DNA from: JAGRMG01 sp047975215
GTDB taxonomy: Bacteria > Pseudomonadota > Alphaproteobacteria > Rhodobacterales > Rhodobacteraceae
DNA: 64,000 nucleotides
Assembly (NCBI GenBank): GCA_047975215.1
Contig: JBKEDD010000112.1
Coordinates: 5,963-69,962, forward strand
Direction: 5' to 3'
Every line of letters starts with the position of its first letter. The first letter of the stretch is position 1. The notes under the pieces are model-generated. The model ran no database searches. It saw only the letters and a program-made list of their open reading frames with translations, and had not been told where the DNA came from. Shown piece by piece: positions 17,866 to 26,649 of the stretch. The position numbers and the translations under genes were made by a program.

Positions 17866-19005
17866 CTATCCATCCTTGTCGGCTCGGAACCATGTCTCGG
17901 GGTCTACAGGGCGGTTTCCTTCCCGCACCTCTATATAAAGCGTTTCTGACAATGCGGAACCAGACTCCTCACCCGATGGTGACAGAATTGCCCCGGTTTC
18001 CGGTGCCGCGCCCCCCATCAGCCCCACCGGCGCACCCGCCGGGATCACCTGGCCGGCCTCGCCATAGACTTCGCTGAGGCCGGACAGCACAAACAGGATA
18101 TCCGCCTGCGGTTCGAGAATCACCACGTTGCCCAGATCCAGCAGCGGCCCGCGATAGCGGATCGTCGCGGCGGTGGGCGATGTCACCAGCGCCCTCGGAC
18201 GGGTCGCAAGGATGAAGCCCTCGCGCTTGATCCCCGCGGCGTCAGCCTCGCCCGCACGGCGCAGCAGCACCCCCTGCACGGGCAACGCGATACGGCCCTT
18301 GCTTGCACTGATATCGGCGCGGGTTTCCTCCTCCACGCCGCCTTCGGCAATTTCCGACAGGCCGCTGGCGAACCCGTCCAGCGTTTCGACCGAGGAAATG
18401 AGAATGGCGGTCCGCACCGGATCCTCGGTGAAACGGCGCGGCAGGTCGGTGCGTTCGGCAACGGCATGGCTCAGTTCGGCCCGCGCCTTCTGGATACCGC
18501 TCAGACCGTCCCGGAGCGTTTCCGCGGCGTTTTGCTGCAACAGGCGCAGGGTGCGCACCTCGTCCAGCTGCTGGCGCAGCCGGCCGGCCTGCGTGGCCAG
18601 CGCCGGCGTCACCTCGGCCAGCATCATCGCCGACCGGGCGCTGCCCAACGGTCCCGCGGGATGCACCAGCAACACCGGCGGCGGCGATGTCTCGATGGTC
18701 TGGAGCACGCCGAGCAACCCGGCGATCTCGTCCTCGCGGGCACGCAGGCGCCGGCTCAGCTGCGCTTCGCGGATCGAAACCCGGCGCAGCCCGTCGCGCA
18801 TCGCCGCCAGCCCGGCCTCGTAGGCGCGCACGGTTTCCGTCAGCGCGCGAACCCGGTCACGCGCGCCCTCCGCATCCTGCAACGCCAAGGTGGCCTGTTC
18901 CAGCTGCTTGGCCGCGGCAAGGGCCGCCTGCGCCGGATCGTCCTGCTGGGCAAACGCGGCCCCCGCCCACAGCGTCAACCCCAGGAACGCGGCGCTCAGT
19001 CTCAT
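17866..19005 (-). CDS. envC: EnvC-like murein hydrolase activator (degenerate LytM domain)
   Basis: A 379-residue secreted protein: signal peptide (about 1-19, ending AFA-QQ), long coiled-coil region (about 25-215) and a C-terminal M23/LytM-like domain (about 245-370). The usual zinc ligands are missing: the region normally carrying the HxxxD motif and the HxH histidines reads LLDLGNVVILEPQADILFVL. This matches EnvC/NlpD-type non-enzymatic activators of amidases, which open the septal peptidoglycan. It overlaps gpmI by ATGA and precedes ctpA. Confidence 0.88.
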   Translation of the reverse strand: MRLSAAFLGLTLWAGAAFAQQDDPAQAALAAAKQLEQATLALQDAEGARDRVRALTETVRAYEAGLAAMRDGLRRVSIREAQLSRRLRAREDEIAGLLGVLQTIETSPPPVLLVHPAGPLGSARSAMMLAEVTPALATQAGRLRQQLDEVRTLRLLQQNAAETLRDGLSGIQKARAELSHAVAERTDLPRRFTEDPVRTAILISSVETLDGFASGLSEIAEGGVEEETRADISASKGRIALPVQGVLLRRAGEADAAGIKREGFILATRPRALVTSPTAATIRYRGPLLDLGNVVILEPQADILFVLSGLSEVYGEAGQVIPAGAPVGLMGGAAPETGAILSPSGEESGSALSETLYIEVREGNRPVDPETWFRADKDG

Positions 19006-20519
19006 TTCAGCAGGCTCTGGCCGGTCATTTCGGGGGGCTGGGGCAGATGCATCAATTCCAGTATCGTCGGCGCCAGATCGGCCAGGCGCCCGTCGCGCAA
19101 CTGCCTACCCGCCGGCCCGCCAACCAGGATCACCGGTACCGGGTTCAGCGTATGCGCCGTGTGCGGCCCGCCGGTCGCCGGGTCGATCATGCATTCGCAA
19201 TTGCCGTGATCGGCGGTAACGATCATCGCGCCGCCGACCTTTTCCAGCGCCGCGACGGCGCGGCCCAGCCCCCGGTCCACCGCCTCGCAGGCGCGCATCG
19301 CGGCCTCCAGATCGCCGGTATGGCCGACCATGTCGGGATTGGCGTAATTGACCACGATCAGGTCATAGCCGTTCTCGATGGCCCGCACCAACCTGTCGGT
19401 CACTTCGACCGAGGCCATTTCCGGTTGCAGATCGTAGGTCGCCACGTTGGGCGATTTCGGCATGTACCGGTCCTCGCCCGGCTCCGGGTCTTCCCTGCCA
19501 CCGTTCAGGAAGAAGGTGACATGGGGGTATTTCTCGGTTTCGGCCAGATGGAACTGGCGCAGTCCGTGGCTCGCGACCCAGGCACCCAGCGTGTTCACGA
19601 TCTCGGGCTTAGGGTACATGGTTGTCATGTAGGTGTTATGCCGGTCGGAATACTCGGCCATGCCCAGCAGCGCCGCAAGGCGCGGGCGGGCACCGGCCTG
19701 AAATCCGTCGAAATCCGGATCGCCGATGGCGGCCAGGATCTCGCGCACCCGGTCGGCGCGGAAATTCAGACAGAACAACCCGTCGCCCGCCGCCATGCCG
19801 CCATAGCTTCCGATTACCGTGGCGGCGATGAATTCGTCCGTTTCGCCGCGCCCGTAGGCGCCTGAAACCGCCCGCTCGGCGCTGTCGGCGCGCAGCCCGT
19901 CACCGCGCACGATCGCGTCAAAGGCTTTCCCGACACGGACCCACCGGTTGTCGCGATCCATGGCGAAATAGCGCCCGATAACGGTGGCGATGCGCACCCC
20001 TGCCGGGAGCCGCGCCTTCAGCCCGGCAAGATAGTCCCGGGCCGAAATCGGCCCCACGTCGCGCCCGTCGGTGATCGCATGCAAAACCACAGGAACGCCG
20101 GCGCCCGCGATTTCGCTCGCGGCGGCAAGCATGTGGTCCATGTGCCCGTGCACGCCGCCGTCGCTGACCAGCCCCATCAGGTGCGCGGTGCCGCCGCTGG
20201 TCCGCATCCGGGCGATGAAGTCGCGCAGCGCGGCATTGGTGATGAAACTGCCATCCTCGATGGCCAGGTCGATCTGGCCCAGGTCCATCGCCACCACCCG
20301 ACCGGCGCCGATATTGGTATGCCCGACCTCGGAATTGCCCATCTGCCCGCTGGGCAGCCCGACATCGGGGCCATGCGTCACAAGCCGCGCCTGCGGCCCG
20401 TGCGCCATGATCGCATCGAAGGTCGGCGTGTTCGCGAGATGGGGCGCGTTGGCCTCGGTCAGGTCGGACAGACCCCAGCCATCGAGGATACACAGGACGA
20501 CAGGTTTGGGGACGGGCAT
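19002..20519 (-). CDS. gpmI: 2,3-bisphosphoglycerate-independent phosphoglycerate mutase
   Basis: A 505-residue alkaline-phosphatase superfamily enzyme, full length. It interconverts 3- and 2-phosphoglycerate using two manganese ions. The N-terminus VVLCILDGWGLS carries the first metal aspartate, S63 in GQMGNSEVGHTN is the phosphorylated serine, and VTADHGNCE holds C-terminal metal ligands. It leads the gpmI-envC-ctpA operon, overlapping envC by 4 nt, an arrangement common in alphaproteobacteria. The linkage of glycolysis to envelope genes looks historical rather than functional. Confidence 0.96.
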   Translation of the reverse strand: MPVPKPVVLCILDGWGLSDLTEANAPHLANTPTFDAIMAHGPQARLVTHGPDVGLPSGQMGNSEVGHTNIGAGRVVAMDLGQIDLAIEDGSFITNAALRDFIARMRTSGGTAHLMGLVSDGGVHGHMDHMLAAASEIAGAGVPVVLHAITDGRDVGPISARDYLAGLKARLPAGVRIATVIGRYFAMDRDNRWVRVGKAFDAIVRGDGLRADSAERAVSGAYGRGETDEFIAATVIGSYGGMAAGDGLFCLNFRADRVREILAAIGDPDFDGFQAGARPRLAALLGMAEYSDRHNTYMTTMYPKPEIVNTLGAWVASHGLRQFHLAETEKYPHVTFFLNGGREDPEPGEDRYMPKSPNVATYDLQPEMASVEVTDRLVRAIENGYDLIVVNYANPDMVGHTGDLEAAMRACEAVDRGLGRAVAALEKVGGAMIVTADHGNCECMIDPATGGPHTAHTLNPVPVILVGGPAGRQLRDGRLADLAPTILELMHLPQPPEMTGQSLLK

Positions 20520-20637
20520 GCTCGGGCCTCGGTATTCGGACGACTACGGCGCCTTCTAGCGCCTCGCGGCCCGGGGGTGAACCGCCTTTCGCCGCCCCGC
20601 CTTTCTTGCTGTGGGCAATTTCCCCGCCCCGCCGCTT

Positions 20638-21162
20638 TCAGGCGACGTCGGACACGTTATGCGCCCTGATCCGTTCGAACCAGGCTTCCAGCGCGCCCGG
20701 ATCGCCCGCCAGCCGCTCGGCCGATCCTTCGGTGAAGTCCAGGAACTTCCCCTCGTTCAACCCGTTCACTCCGGCGAGAACGGGAATGCCGCGCCCCAGC
20801 GCCTCGCCGATCAGGGGCCGGAAACCACGCCCATCGGCCTCGTGCTTGCCGAACTTGTTGACGATCAGCAGTTCCGGTCCGCTGTCCAGGCAGGCGCCCA
20901 CCTGCGCCACCGCACGTTCCAGCGCCGCCGGATCCAGCCTGCAGCCGCGCGACCATGCGCCCAGCGATTGCGATATGCGGATGGTCTCGCCATCGGGCAA
21001 GACCTGCACGTCCATGTCGCATTTGGTGCTGTCGCTGCATTCGGTGTTGGTCTGGACCACGCCGGCAAGGGCAACGCCGCGCGCCTTCAGGCGCAGGGCC
21101 AGCGTGCTCAGCAGACGATCGGTTTCGCCTCGGGCTTGGCAGATCACATATGCGAGGTTCAT
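20638..21162 (-). CDS. DUF2478 family protein (P-loop-like)
   Basis: A 174-residue cytosolic protein of the DUF2478 family. It has a nucleoside-triphosphatase-like layout but no canonical Walker A at its N-terminus (MNLAYVICQARGETDRLL). Conserved-looking segments are GVVQTNTECSDSTKCDMDV, with two cysteines, and ELLIVNKFGKHEADGRGFRP. Family members are often found near molybdate transport or molybdenum cofactor genes, but none adjoin it here. The start was placed at MNLAYVIC, with AAGGAAAG upstream, instead of an earlier in-frame ATG. Function is unknown. Confidence 0.75.
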   Translation of the reverse strand: MNLAYVICQARGETDRLLSTLALRLKARGVALAGVVQTNTECSDSTKCDMDVQVLPDGETIRISQSLGAWSRGCRLDPAALERAVAQVGACLDSGPELLIVNKFGKHEADGRGFRPLIGEALGRGIPVLAGVNGLNEGKFLDFTEGSAERLAGDPGALEAWFERIRAHNVSDVA

Positions 21163-21269
21163 CGCGTCTTTCCTTGTCGCATGCGCCATGCGGCGGATGA
21201 TATGGCCCTATCACTTCCGGCCCCGCGCGGCCAGAGCGCGAAAGGCCACGCACGCGGCGGGGTCCGCGA

Positions 21270-21941
21270 TCAGGGCAGCGGCGACACGCCGATCACGAAA
21301 GGGTGCAACCACAGCAACAGCGCATAGACCACCGCCGCCGCCAGCAATACCGGCGGCGACAGGCGCACATGCCGCAGCCCGCGCAAGGACAAACGCGCCG
21401 TGTTGCGGGCCAGTGCCGCCCAGGCCTCGGCCCCCAACTCGCGACGGCGGCGCAGGTCAATCAGCGCCATGCCGGCGGCCGCGAAACCGACGAACAGGCC
21501 GAACAGGATGACATGCGCCAGATCGCCGTTGGCCAGCATGTGCGCGAAGGCCCAGACCGCCATGGCCAGCAGCAGAGGATGGCGCGTCAGCCCGAGAACG
21601 CCGGGCCTGTCCGCATCGAATTCCCCGCGCCCCAGCCCACCGAAGGACAACGGATTGACCGCCGCCAGCCCCGCCACCCCCAGCCAGCAGGCCAGCGGCA
21701 TCGCCAGCAGCGGCACCCAGATCAGCACCGGGTGATAGGGAATCACGGCCACGAAGGGCGCCCGCGCCGCGGCCACGATCAGCCAGGCCAGAACCGCGAC
21801 CGACAGGATGCTGTAGCCGATGAAATAGCCACGCACGCCAAGCCGCGCAATAAGCCAGGGCCGTGCCGGCGGGCGCACCGGAATCATGTGGCTCAGCATG
21901 AAGACCGCAAGCGCGGCGATGAATTCCAACCATCCGGTCAT
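21270..21941 (-). CDS. NnrU family membrane protein
   Basis: A 223-residue protein with six or seven hydrophobic segments. It has the NnrU layout: N-terminal FIAALAVFMLSHMIPVRPPA, GVRGYFIGYSILSV, and the central LTRHPLLLAMAVWAFAHML, the NnrU/isoprenylcysteine-methyltransferase-like HP motif. NnrU was first noted beside nitric-oxide-regulated denitrification genes in Rhodobacter, but the biochemical function is unknown and no denitrification gene is nearby. The start is preceded by AAAGGAAC. It overlaps the upstream 77-codon reading frame by ATGA. Confidence 0.82.
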   Translation of the reverse strand: MTGWLEFIAALAVFMLSHMIPVRPPARPWLIARLGVRGYFIGYSILSVAVLAWLIVAAARAPFVAVIPYHPVLIWVPLLAMPLACWLGVAGLAAVNPLSFGGLGRGEFDADRPGVLGLTRHPLLLAMAVWAFAHMLANGDLAHVILFGLFVGFAAAGMALIDLRRRRELGAEAWAALARNTARLSLRGLRHVRLSPPVLLAAAVVYALLLWLHPFVIGVSPLP

Positions 21942-22171
21942 GTCAGTTCCTTTTCTGCCGACAGGCGCAAGCCGGGAAGAACCTCGCTCGGCGCGCCCAC
22001 GAGGATTCTGCCGGTCCGAAGAACGCTCGGCGTTGCCGGGGCAAGGTGCTGCGCGCGCCGGACCGTCAGCGCCGCCACCGGCAAGATATGGCCGGCGTCC
22101 GTCCGGCGGACCGGCATCCACCACGGCCCCCACGGGACGGCGGCGGGTAAGGCGAGCGATACGGGTTCCAT
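21938..22171 (-). CDS. Small hypothetical protein, 77 residues
   Basis: A 77-residue reading frame whose TGA overlaps the nnrU ATG by 4 nt (ATGA) and whose ATG has a strong AGGAAGGGGG about 6 nt upstream. The sequence is hydrophobic and proline-rich at its start (MEPVSLALPAAVPWGPWWMP), with no membrane segment or motif that I recognise. Supporting evidence is only the start signal and the coupling to nnrU. It could be spurious. Confidence 0.4.
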   Translation of the reverse strand: MEPVSLALPAAVPWGPWWMPVRRTDAGHILPVAALTVRRAQHLAPATPSVLRTGRILVGAPSEVLPGLRLSAEKELT

Positions 22172-22203
22172 GTCGCCCCCTTCCTGTCACCGACGCAGCT
22201 TCG

Positions 22204-24264
22204 CTACAAGCCCAATGCGCGCCGCCTTTCCGCGGCAAAGCCCTGCACGATCCGGTCGGCGAGCAGCGCGAGGATCGCCATCGCGGCACCGGCCGATACG
22301 CCCAGTCCGACATCGGCCTGACCCAGCGCCAGATAGATAGACTGACCTAGCCCGGTGGTTCCGATCAGCGCCGCGATCACCAGCATGGAAAAGGCATAAA
22401 GGATCGTCTGGTTGAGACCCAGAAGGATGGTCGGCGCCGCATAGGGCAAGCGAATGTCGCGCATGATCTGCGCATCGGTGGCGCCCGAGGCAACCGCCGC
22501 CTCGATCAGGTCCGGCGGGGTCGAAACCAGCCCGTGCCGCGTATAGCGGATCATCGGCACGACAGCATAGGCGCAGATCGCCAGAAAGGCCGAGAACTCG
22601 CCGATCTGAAAGAACATCAGCACCGGGATCAGGAACACGAACAGCGGAATGGTCTGGAGCATGTCGCAAAGCGGGCGCACCAGCCGCCAGGCCATCGGGC
22701 TGACGGCGGCCAGCCATCCGATTGCGCCGCCGGCCAGCGCACAGGCAAACACCGCCGCTCCGCTGAGGTAAAGCGACATCAGCGCGCGTTCGAACAGCCC
22801 CGAAAGCAGGACCGTCGAAAGCAGGACGACGGACAGCAGCGCCAGCCGCCAGCCGCCCGCAACCCAGCCCAGCGCACCGGCCCCGATCAGTACGAACGGC
22901 CAGGGCAGATCGGCGATCCCGGTTTCCAGCATACCCGCGGCGATCACCAGCATCAGCCCGGCCGTCGGCCGGCCCCGCCAGATCAGCACCAGGCAAAGCA
23001 GCGCAGCCAGCGCGAACAGCGTCCAGCTCATCGTGCCGGTCCAGGCAAACCCCCAGGTGAACGGCAGTACCGCCTGATCCAGACCGATACGCAGCGGCAG
23101 CAGGCCGAAGAACATGGCGTTGTTCTTGATCGCGTCAAGCGTCGCGCCATTGGCGATGGTGAAGGCCGTCAGGCTCTTGTCCACGGCCTCGGCCACCGGG
23201 GTCAGCACATGGAAGGTGGCGGCGTCGGGCAGGCTGGACCAGAACAGCGCCGTCAGAACGACGCTCAGCGCCAGCAGCAGATAGGCCGCGCGCGAATCGT
23301 GGCGGACCCGTTCGCTCGCCAGAACGCCGCTGTAGCGGTCGATCACCACGGCAAAGACCACGATCACCAGCCCCGCCAGCAGCGACTGGCCGAACTGCGC
23401 CTTGCGCATGGTCAACAGCACCTCCCAGCCGATATCGTCGAAACCGCCAATCACCGCGGCGATGATGACCATCGAAAGCGCGGCCATAAGGCACTGGTTG
23501 ACACCAACCATGATCTGCGATGCAGCCGATGGGATTTCGACCTGAAACAACTGCTGCGCGCGGCTGCCTCCCGACATCACGGCGGCCTCGCGGATCTCGG
23601 GATCGACCCGTTCCAGCCCCAGCAGCACGTTGCGCGCCATGGGTGGCGCTGCATAGATGGCCGACGCGATCAGCCCGACCACCGGACCAAATCCGAACAG
23701 CAGCAGAAGCGGCGTCAGATAGGCGAATGTGGGCACCGTCTGCATCACGTCCAGCAACGCCTGAACGGGCGGTTTCAGCCCCGGCACCTCGTTGGCCAGG
23801 ATGCCGATGGCGCCACCGACGATCAGCGCCAGGGGCACCGAGACCGCAACCAGCGCCAGGGTATTCATGCTTTGCGACCAATAGCCCGAGGCAACGACGA
23901 AACCGAGGCCGACCGCCCCCAGCGCCGCCATGGCGAACCCGCCCAGATACCAGCCCAGCGCGGCGACGATGCCTATGGTGATCGGCCAGGGCGTTGCATT
24001 CAGCGCCAGATTGGCCCAGTCCATCGGGTGACGCATCAGCGCCGAAAACTCTCGGGCCAGCGGCTTGATCGCCTCAAGCAGCCAGGTCATGGCGCTGCCG
24101 ACCCATTGCGTCGCCGGCAGCGTCCAGGCCTCGGGCCACTCCGCCAGCCACGGAAAACGGGGCGCCAGCGCCAGGCAAAGCGCGCCCGCCAGCACCACCA
24201 CCAATGCCGCCCGCACCCCGGGTGCCGCAATGGCGCGGGCCGGCCGGTCCGCGGCGGCGGTCAT
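22204..24264 (-). CDS. Glycine betaine/proline-type ABC transporter permease, fused tandem permease domains
   Basis: A 686-residue inner-membrane protein with two ProW/OpuAB-type permease units. The cytoplasmic EAA loops are visible in both: EIREAAVMSGGSRAQQLFQV in the first half and DLIEAAVASGATDAQIMRDI in the second. With the adjacent ATPase and binding protein it forms an importer for a quaternary amine such as glycine betaine, proline betaine, choline or carnitine. Fused double permeases occur in several proteobacteria. The ATG overlaps the end of the ATPase gene by ATGA. Confidence 0.9.
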   Translation of the reverse strand: MTAAADRPARAIAAPGVRAALVVVLAGALCLALAPRFPWLAEWPEAWTLPATQWVGSAMTWLLEAIKPLAREFSALMRHPMDWANLALNATPWPITIGIVAALGWYLGGFAMAALGAVGLGFVVASGYWSQSMNTLALVAVSVPLALIVGGAIGILANEVPGLKPPVQALLDVMQTVPTFAYLTPLLLLFGFGPVVGLIASAIYAAPPMARNVLLGLERVDPEIREAAVMSGGSRAQQLFQVEIPSAASQIMVGVNQCLMAALSMVIIAAVIGGFDDIGWEVLLTMRKAQFGQSLLAGLVIVVFAVVIDRYSGVLASERVRHDSRAAYLLLALSVVLTALFWSSLPDAATFHVLTPVAEAVDKSLTAFTIANGATLDAIKNNAMFFGLLPLRIGLDQAVLPFTWGFAWTGTMSWTLFALAALLCLVLIWRGRPTAGLMLVIAAGMLETGIADLPWPFVLIGAGALGWVAGGWRLALLSVVLLSTVLLSGLFERALMSLYLSGAAVFACALAGGAIGWLAAVSPMAWRLVRPLCDMLQTIPLFVFLIPVLMFFQIGEFSAFLAICAYAVVPMIRYTRHGLVSTPPDLIEAAVASGATDAQIMRDIRLPYAAPTILLGLNQTILYAFSMLVIAALIGTTGLGQSIYLALGQADVGLGVSAGAAMAILALLADRIVQGFAAERRRALGL

Positions 24265-25316
24265 GTCTCCTCGACCTGAAGGGCGGCGGCGAGGTCGGCG
24301 GGGTTGACCGCGCCGACACAGGCGCCCCGGTCGTCCCAGACCGGGACGGGCTGGTAAAGGTCCATGCAGCGCGCCAGCGCCACGTCCAGCGTCATGCCCT
24401 CGCACAATCCCGGATCGTCCGGGCCGGGTTTGCACCTGTCCGTCGGCTGCATGACCGAGGCGACGCGGGCATGCCGGCCCTTGGCCACGTCCCTGGAGAA
24501 TTCGCGAACATATTCGTCGACCGGGCGCAGCACGATGTCGGTCGGCGTTCCGATCTGCACGATGCGCCCGTCGCGCATGATGGCGATGCGGTCGGCCAGC
24601 TTCAGGGCCTCTGCGATGTCATGAGTGATGAAGATGATGGACTTGCGCAACTCCGACTGGATATGCAGGAACTCGTCCTGCAACTGCCGCCGGATCAGCG
24701 GATCGAGCGCCGAGAACGGTTCGTCGAGAAACCAGATGTCGGGATTGACCGCCAGCGAGCGCGCGATGCCGACGCGCTGGCGCTGGCCGCCCGACAGCTC
24801 ACGCGGATAGGCGCCTTCGCGCCCCTGCAGGCCGACCAGCGCAATGACCTCCTGCGCGCGCTGGCGCCGCCGCTTGCGGTCCACCCCCTGAACGCGCAGC
24901 GGATAGGCGACGTTCTCGGCCACCGTCATGTGCGGGAACAGGCCGAAATGCTGAAACACCATACCCATCTTTTCGCGCCGCAGCCGGGTCAGACGATGCT
25001 TGCCCGCCCCGACGATATTTTCGCCCTCGATGGAGATTTCGCCGCTGGTCCCTTCGAGAAGCTGCGCAATGCAGCGCACCAGCGTGGACTTGCCCGACCC
25101 CGAAAGGCCCATGATGACGAACAGTTCGCCATGGCCGACCTCGAACGTCGCGTCCTGCACCGCCGGGATCAGCCCGGCCGCGCGAAGCAGCCCGGCGGCG
25201 GCCTGCGGATCGCCGCCGGATCGCGCGAGCACATCGGACAGCGCGGTCTTCGCATCGGGGCCGAACACCTGCCAGACATTCTCGCAGGCGATGGCCGGCG
25301 GTTTGGGCTTGCTCAC
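24261..25316 (-). CDS. Glycine betaine/proline-type ABC transporter ATP-binding protein (ProV/OpuAA-like)
   Basis: A 351-residue ATPase. The Walker A motif is GLSGSGKS (70-77), the signature LSGGQRQRVGIARSL and Walker B IWFLDEPFSALD, all intact. The C-terminal region (about 270-350) resembles a degenerate CBS-type regulatory module as in ProV/OpuAA. An insertion at about 30-50 (ARSGGDPQAAAGLLRAAGL) is typical of this subfamily. The start is a GTG (VSKPKPP), preceded by AGGTGAG and 10 nt after the binding-protein stop. An ATG start further upstream would run through that gene and was rejected. Confidence 0.92.
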   Translation of the reverse strand: MSKPKPPAIACENVWQVFGPDAKTALSDVLARSGGDPQAAAGLLRAAGLIPAVQDATFEVGHGELFVIMGLSGSGKSTLVRCIAQLLEGTSGEISIEGENIVGAGKHRLTRLRREKMGMVFQHFGLFPHMTVAENVAYPLRVQGVDRKRRRQRAQEVIALVGLQGREGAYPRELSGGQRQRVGIARSLAVNPDIWFLDEPFSALDPLIRRQLQDEFLHIQSELRKSIIFITHDIAEALKLADRIAIMRDGRIVQIGTPTDIVLRPVDEYVREFSRDVAKGRHARVASVMQPTDRCKPGPDDPGLCEGMTLDVALARCMDLYQPVPVWDDRGACVGAVNPADLAAALQVEET

Positions 25317-25326
25317 GCGTTCGTGC

Positions 25327-26286
25327 TCACCTGGTCGCGGCATCCACCACCGGGCGCCACTTGTCCTCGTTTTCCGACATCCAGGCCGCGACCACATCCT
25401 GAACCGAACCGCCATCCACGTCGATAGCGCCCATCATCGGCTGCTGGTCCTCGACGGAAAGCTGGTAGTTGGTCAGGATCTGGTAGGCCGCCGGCCACTT
25501 GTCCTCCAGACCGGCCCAGCCGCCCTTGAAGATGCGCGAGGGCGCGAAATCGCAATCGTGGGTCGCGTTCGGGTTCACGCCCCAGGCCGGATCGTTGAAG
25601 CACTCCTCGTTGCCCACCGGCAGATCGACGAATTTCACGTCATAGGCCGACATCGCCCAGTGCGGCTGCCAGAAGGTGATCAGCAGGGGCGACTTGCGCT
25701 CGGTCGCGGCGCGCAGTTCGGCAATCAGGGCGCCCTCGGACCCGGCCGGAACGGCCTTGAACGGCAGGTCGAACCCGGCCATCCGGTCGGCGCCCGGGGT
25801 GCCCCAGTCGGCCGGGTAATCGACCAGCCGGCCCATGGGAATGGTGTCGGCGGTGGCGAATACCTGGGCGCAATCCTTCAGCGCCTCCCAGGCCGGCAGG
25901 CCCGGGCACAGCTCGGCGACATGGGCGGGATAGGCGATGCCCTCCTTGGCGTCGAGGCCGAGATCGCCCAGTTCCACGACCGTGCCCTCGGCGACCTTCT
26001 TGGCGTATTCGTCGCTGACATTGGACGACCAGATTTCCAGCGTCGCGTGAATGTCGCCATCGGCAATGGCCTGAAACTGGTTCATCATGCCGGCGGTGAC
26101 GTATTCGACATCATAGCCGGCGGCCTTGAGCATCTCACCGGCGACATGGGTGGTCACGTGCTGACCGGTCCATTCGTTGATCGCCAGCTTGATCGGCTCG
26201 CCGCTGGCGCCCAGATCGGCCGCCTTCGCGCCGCCGGCAACCGCCGCAAGCGCCGCAACGGCCAGTCCCAGATAGGCTGATGTCAT
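25327..26286 (-). CDS. Quaternary amine ABC transporter substrate-binding protein (OpuAC family)
   Basis: A 319-residue periplasmic protein with a Sec signal peptide (about 1-22, cleavage near AKA-ADLG). The mature part is an OpuAC domain: INEWTGQHVTTHVAGEMLKA near the start, then LEIWSSN and ITFWQPHWAMSAY, the tryptophan-rich segments that in this family form an aromatic cage for trimethylammonium groups. It is the first gene of a binding protein-ATPase-permease operon. GGGAGAGAAACG precedes the ATG. The operon is divergent from a Rieske monooxygenase, suggesting that the imported compound is the monooxygenase substrate. Confidence 0.9.
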   Translation of the reverse strand: MTSAYLGLAVAALAAVAGGAKAADLGASGEPIKLAINEWTGQHVTTHVAGEMLKAAGYDVEYVTAGMMNQFQAIADGDIHATLEIWSSNVSDEYAKKVAEGTVVELGDLGLDAKEGIAYPAHVAELCPGLPAWEALKDCAQVFATADTIPMGRLVDYPADWGTPGADRMAGFDLPFKAVPAGSEGALIAELRAATERKSPLLITFWQPHWAMSAYDVKFVDLPVGNEECFNDPAWGVNPNATHDCDFAPSRIFKGGWAGLEDKWPAAYQILTNYQLSVEDQQPMMGAIDVDGGSVQDVVAAWMSENEDKWRPVVDAATR

Positions 26287-26649
26287 CGTTTCTCTCCCTG
26301 TTGTGTTATCGTTGGTTGACCCGTCGATATAACCTTCCCGGCAACCCGACAACCGTCTTCGCGAATCCGCACCGGACGGTCGGGGGCCTGTGGCGGTCGT
26401 GCTATTGCGCCGATGCCGGGTTGATCCTATCATCAATTCCAAGCCATGTATTGCGGTCCGGGGCTGCCGGCGCAACTTCCTGCGCGATGTCATGCGCCGC
26501 CGCCGCGCCCGGGCGCGTACGTTCCGCGCGAAAGGCCGCGGGAGTACGGCAATACCACGAGAGCCCGGCGGTTTCCGCCAGCATTCCGCCGCAACGAACC
26601 GCCCCGATACCGCACACCGACCCACAGGACACGCGAAAGGACCGCCGCC
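26287..26649. promoter_or_regulatory. Divergent promoter region between the betaine-type importer and the Rieske oxygenase
   Basis: A 363-bp gene-free stretch with no credible small gene. It must hold the promoters of both divergent units. A short inverted repeat TTGAT-CCTATC-ATCAA (26421-26436) is the only operator-like element that I see. A weak minus-strand promoter can be proposed (TTGTCG at 26352-26347, TATATC at 26331-26326, spacing 15), which is not compelling. GC content falls in the 120 bp next to the binding-protein gene. Confidence 0.5.

Noticed and set aside
22534..24279. 581-codon open frame on the plus strand
   Set aside because: Antisense to the permease gene, whose tandem permease domains are clear.
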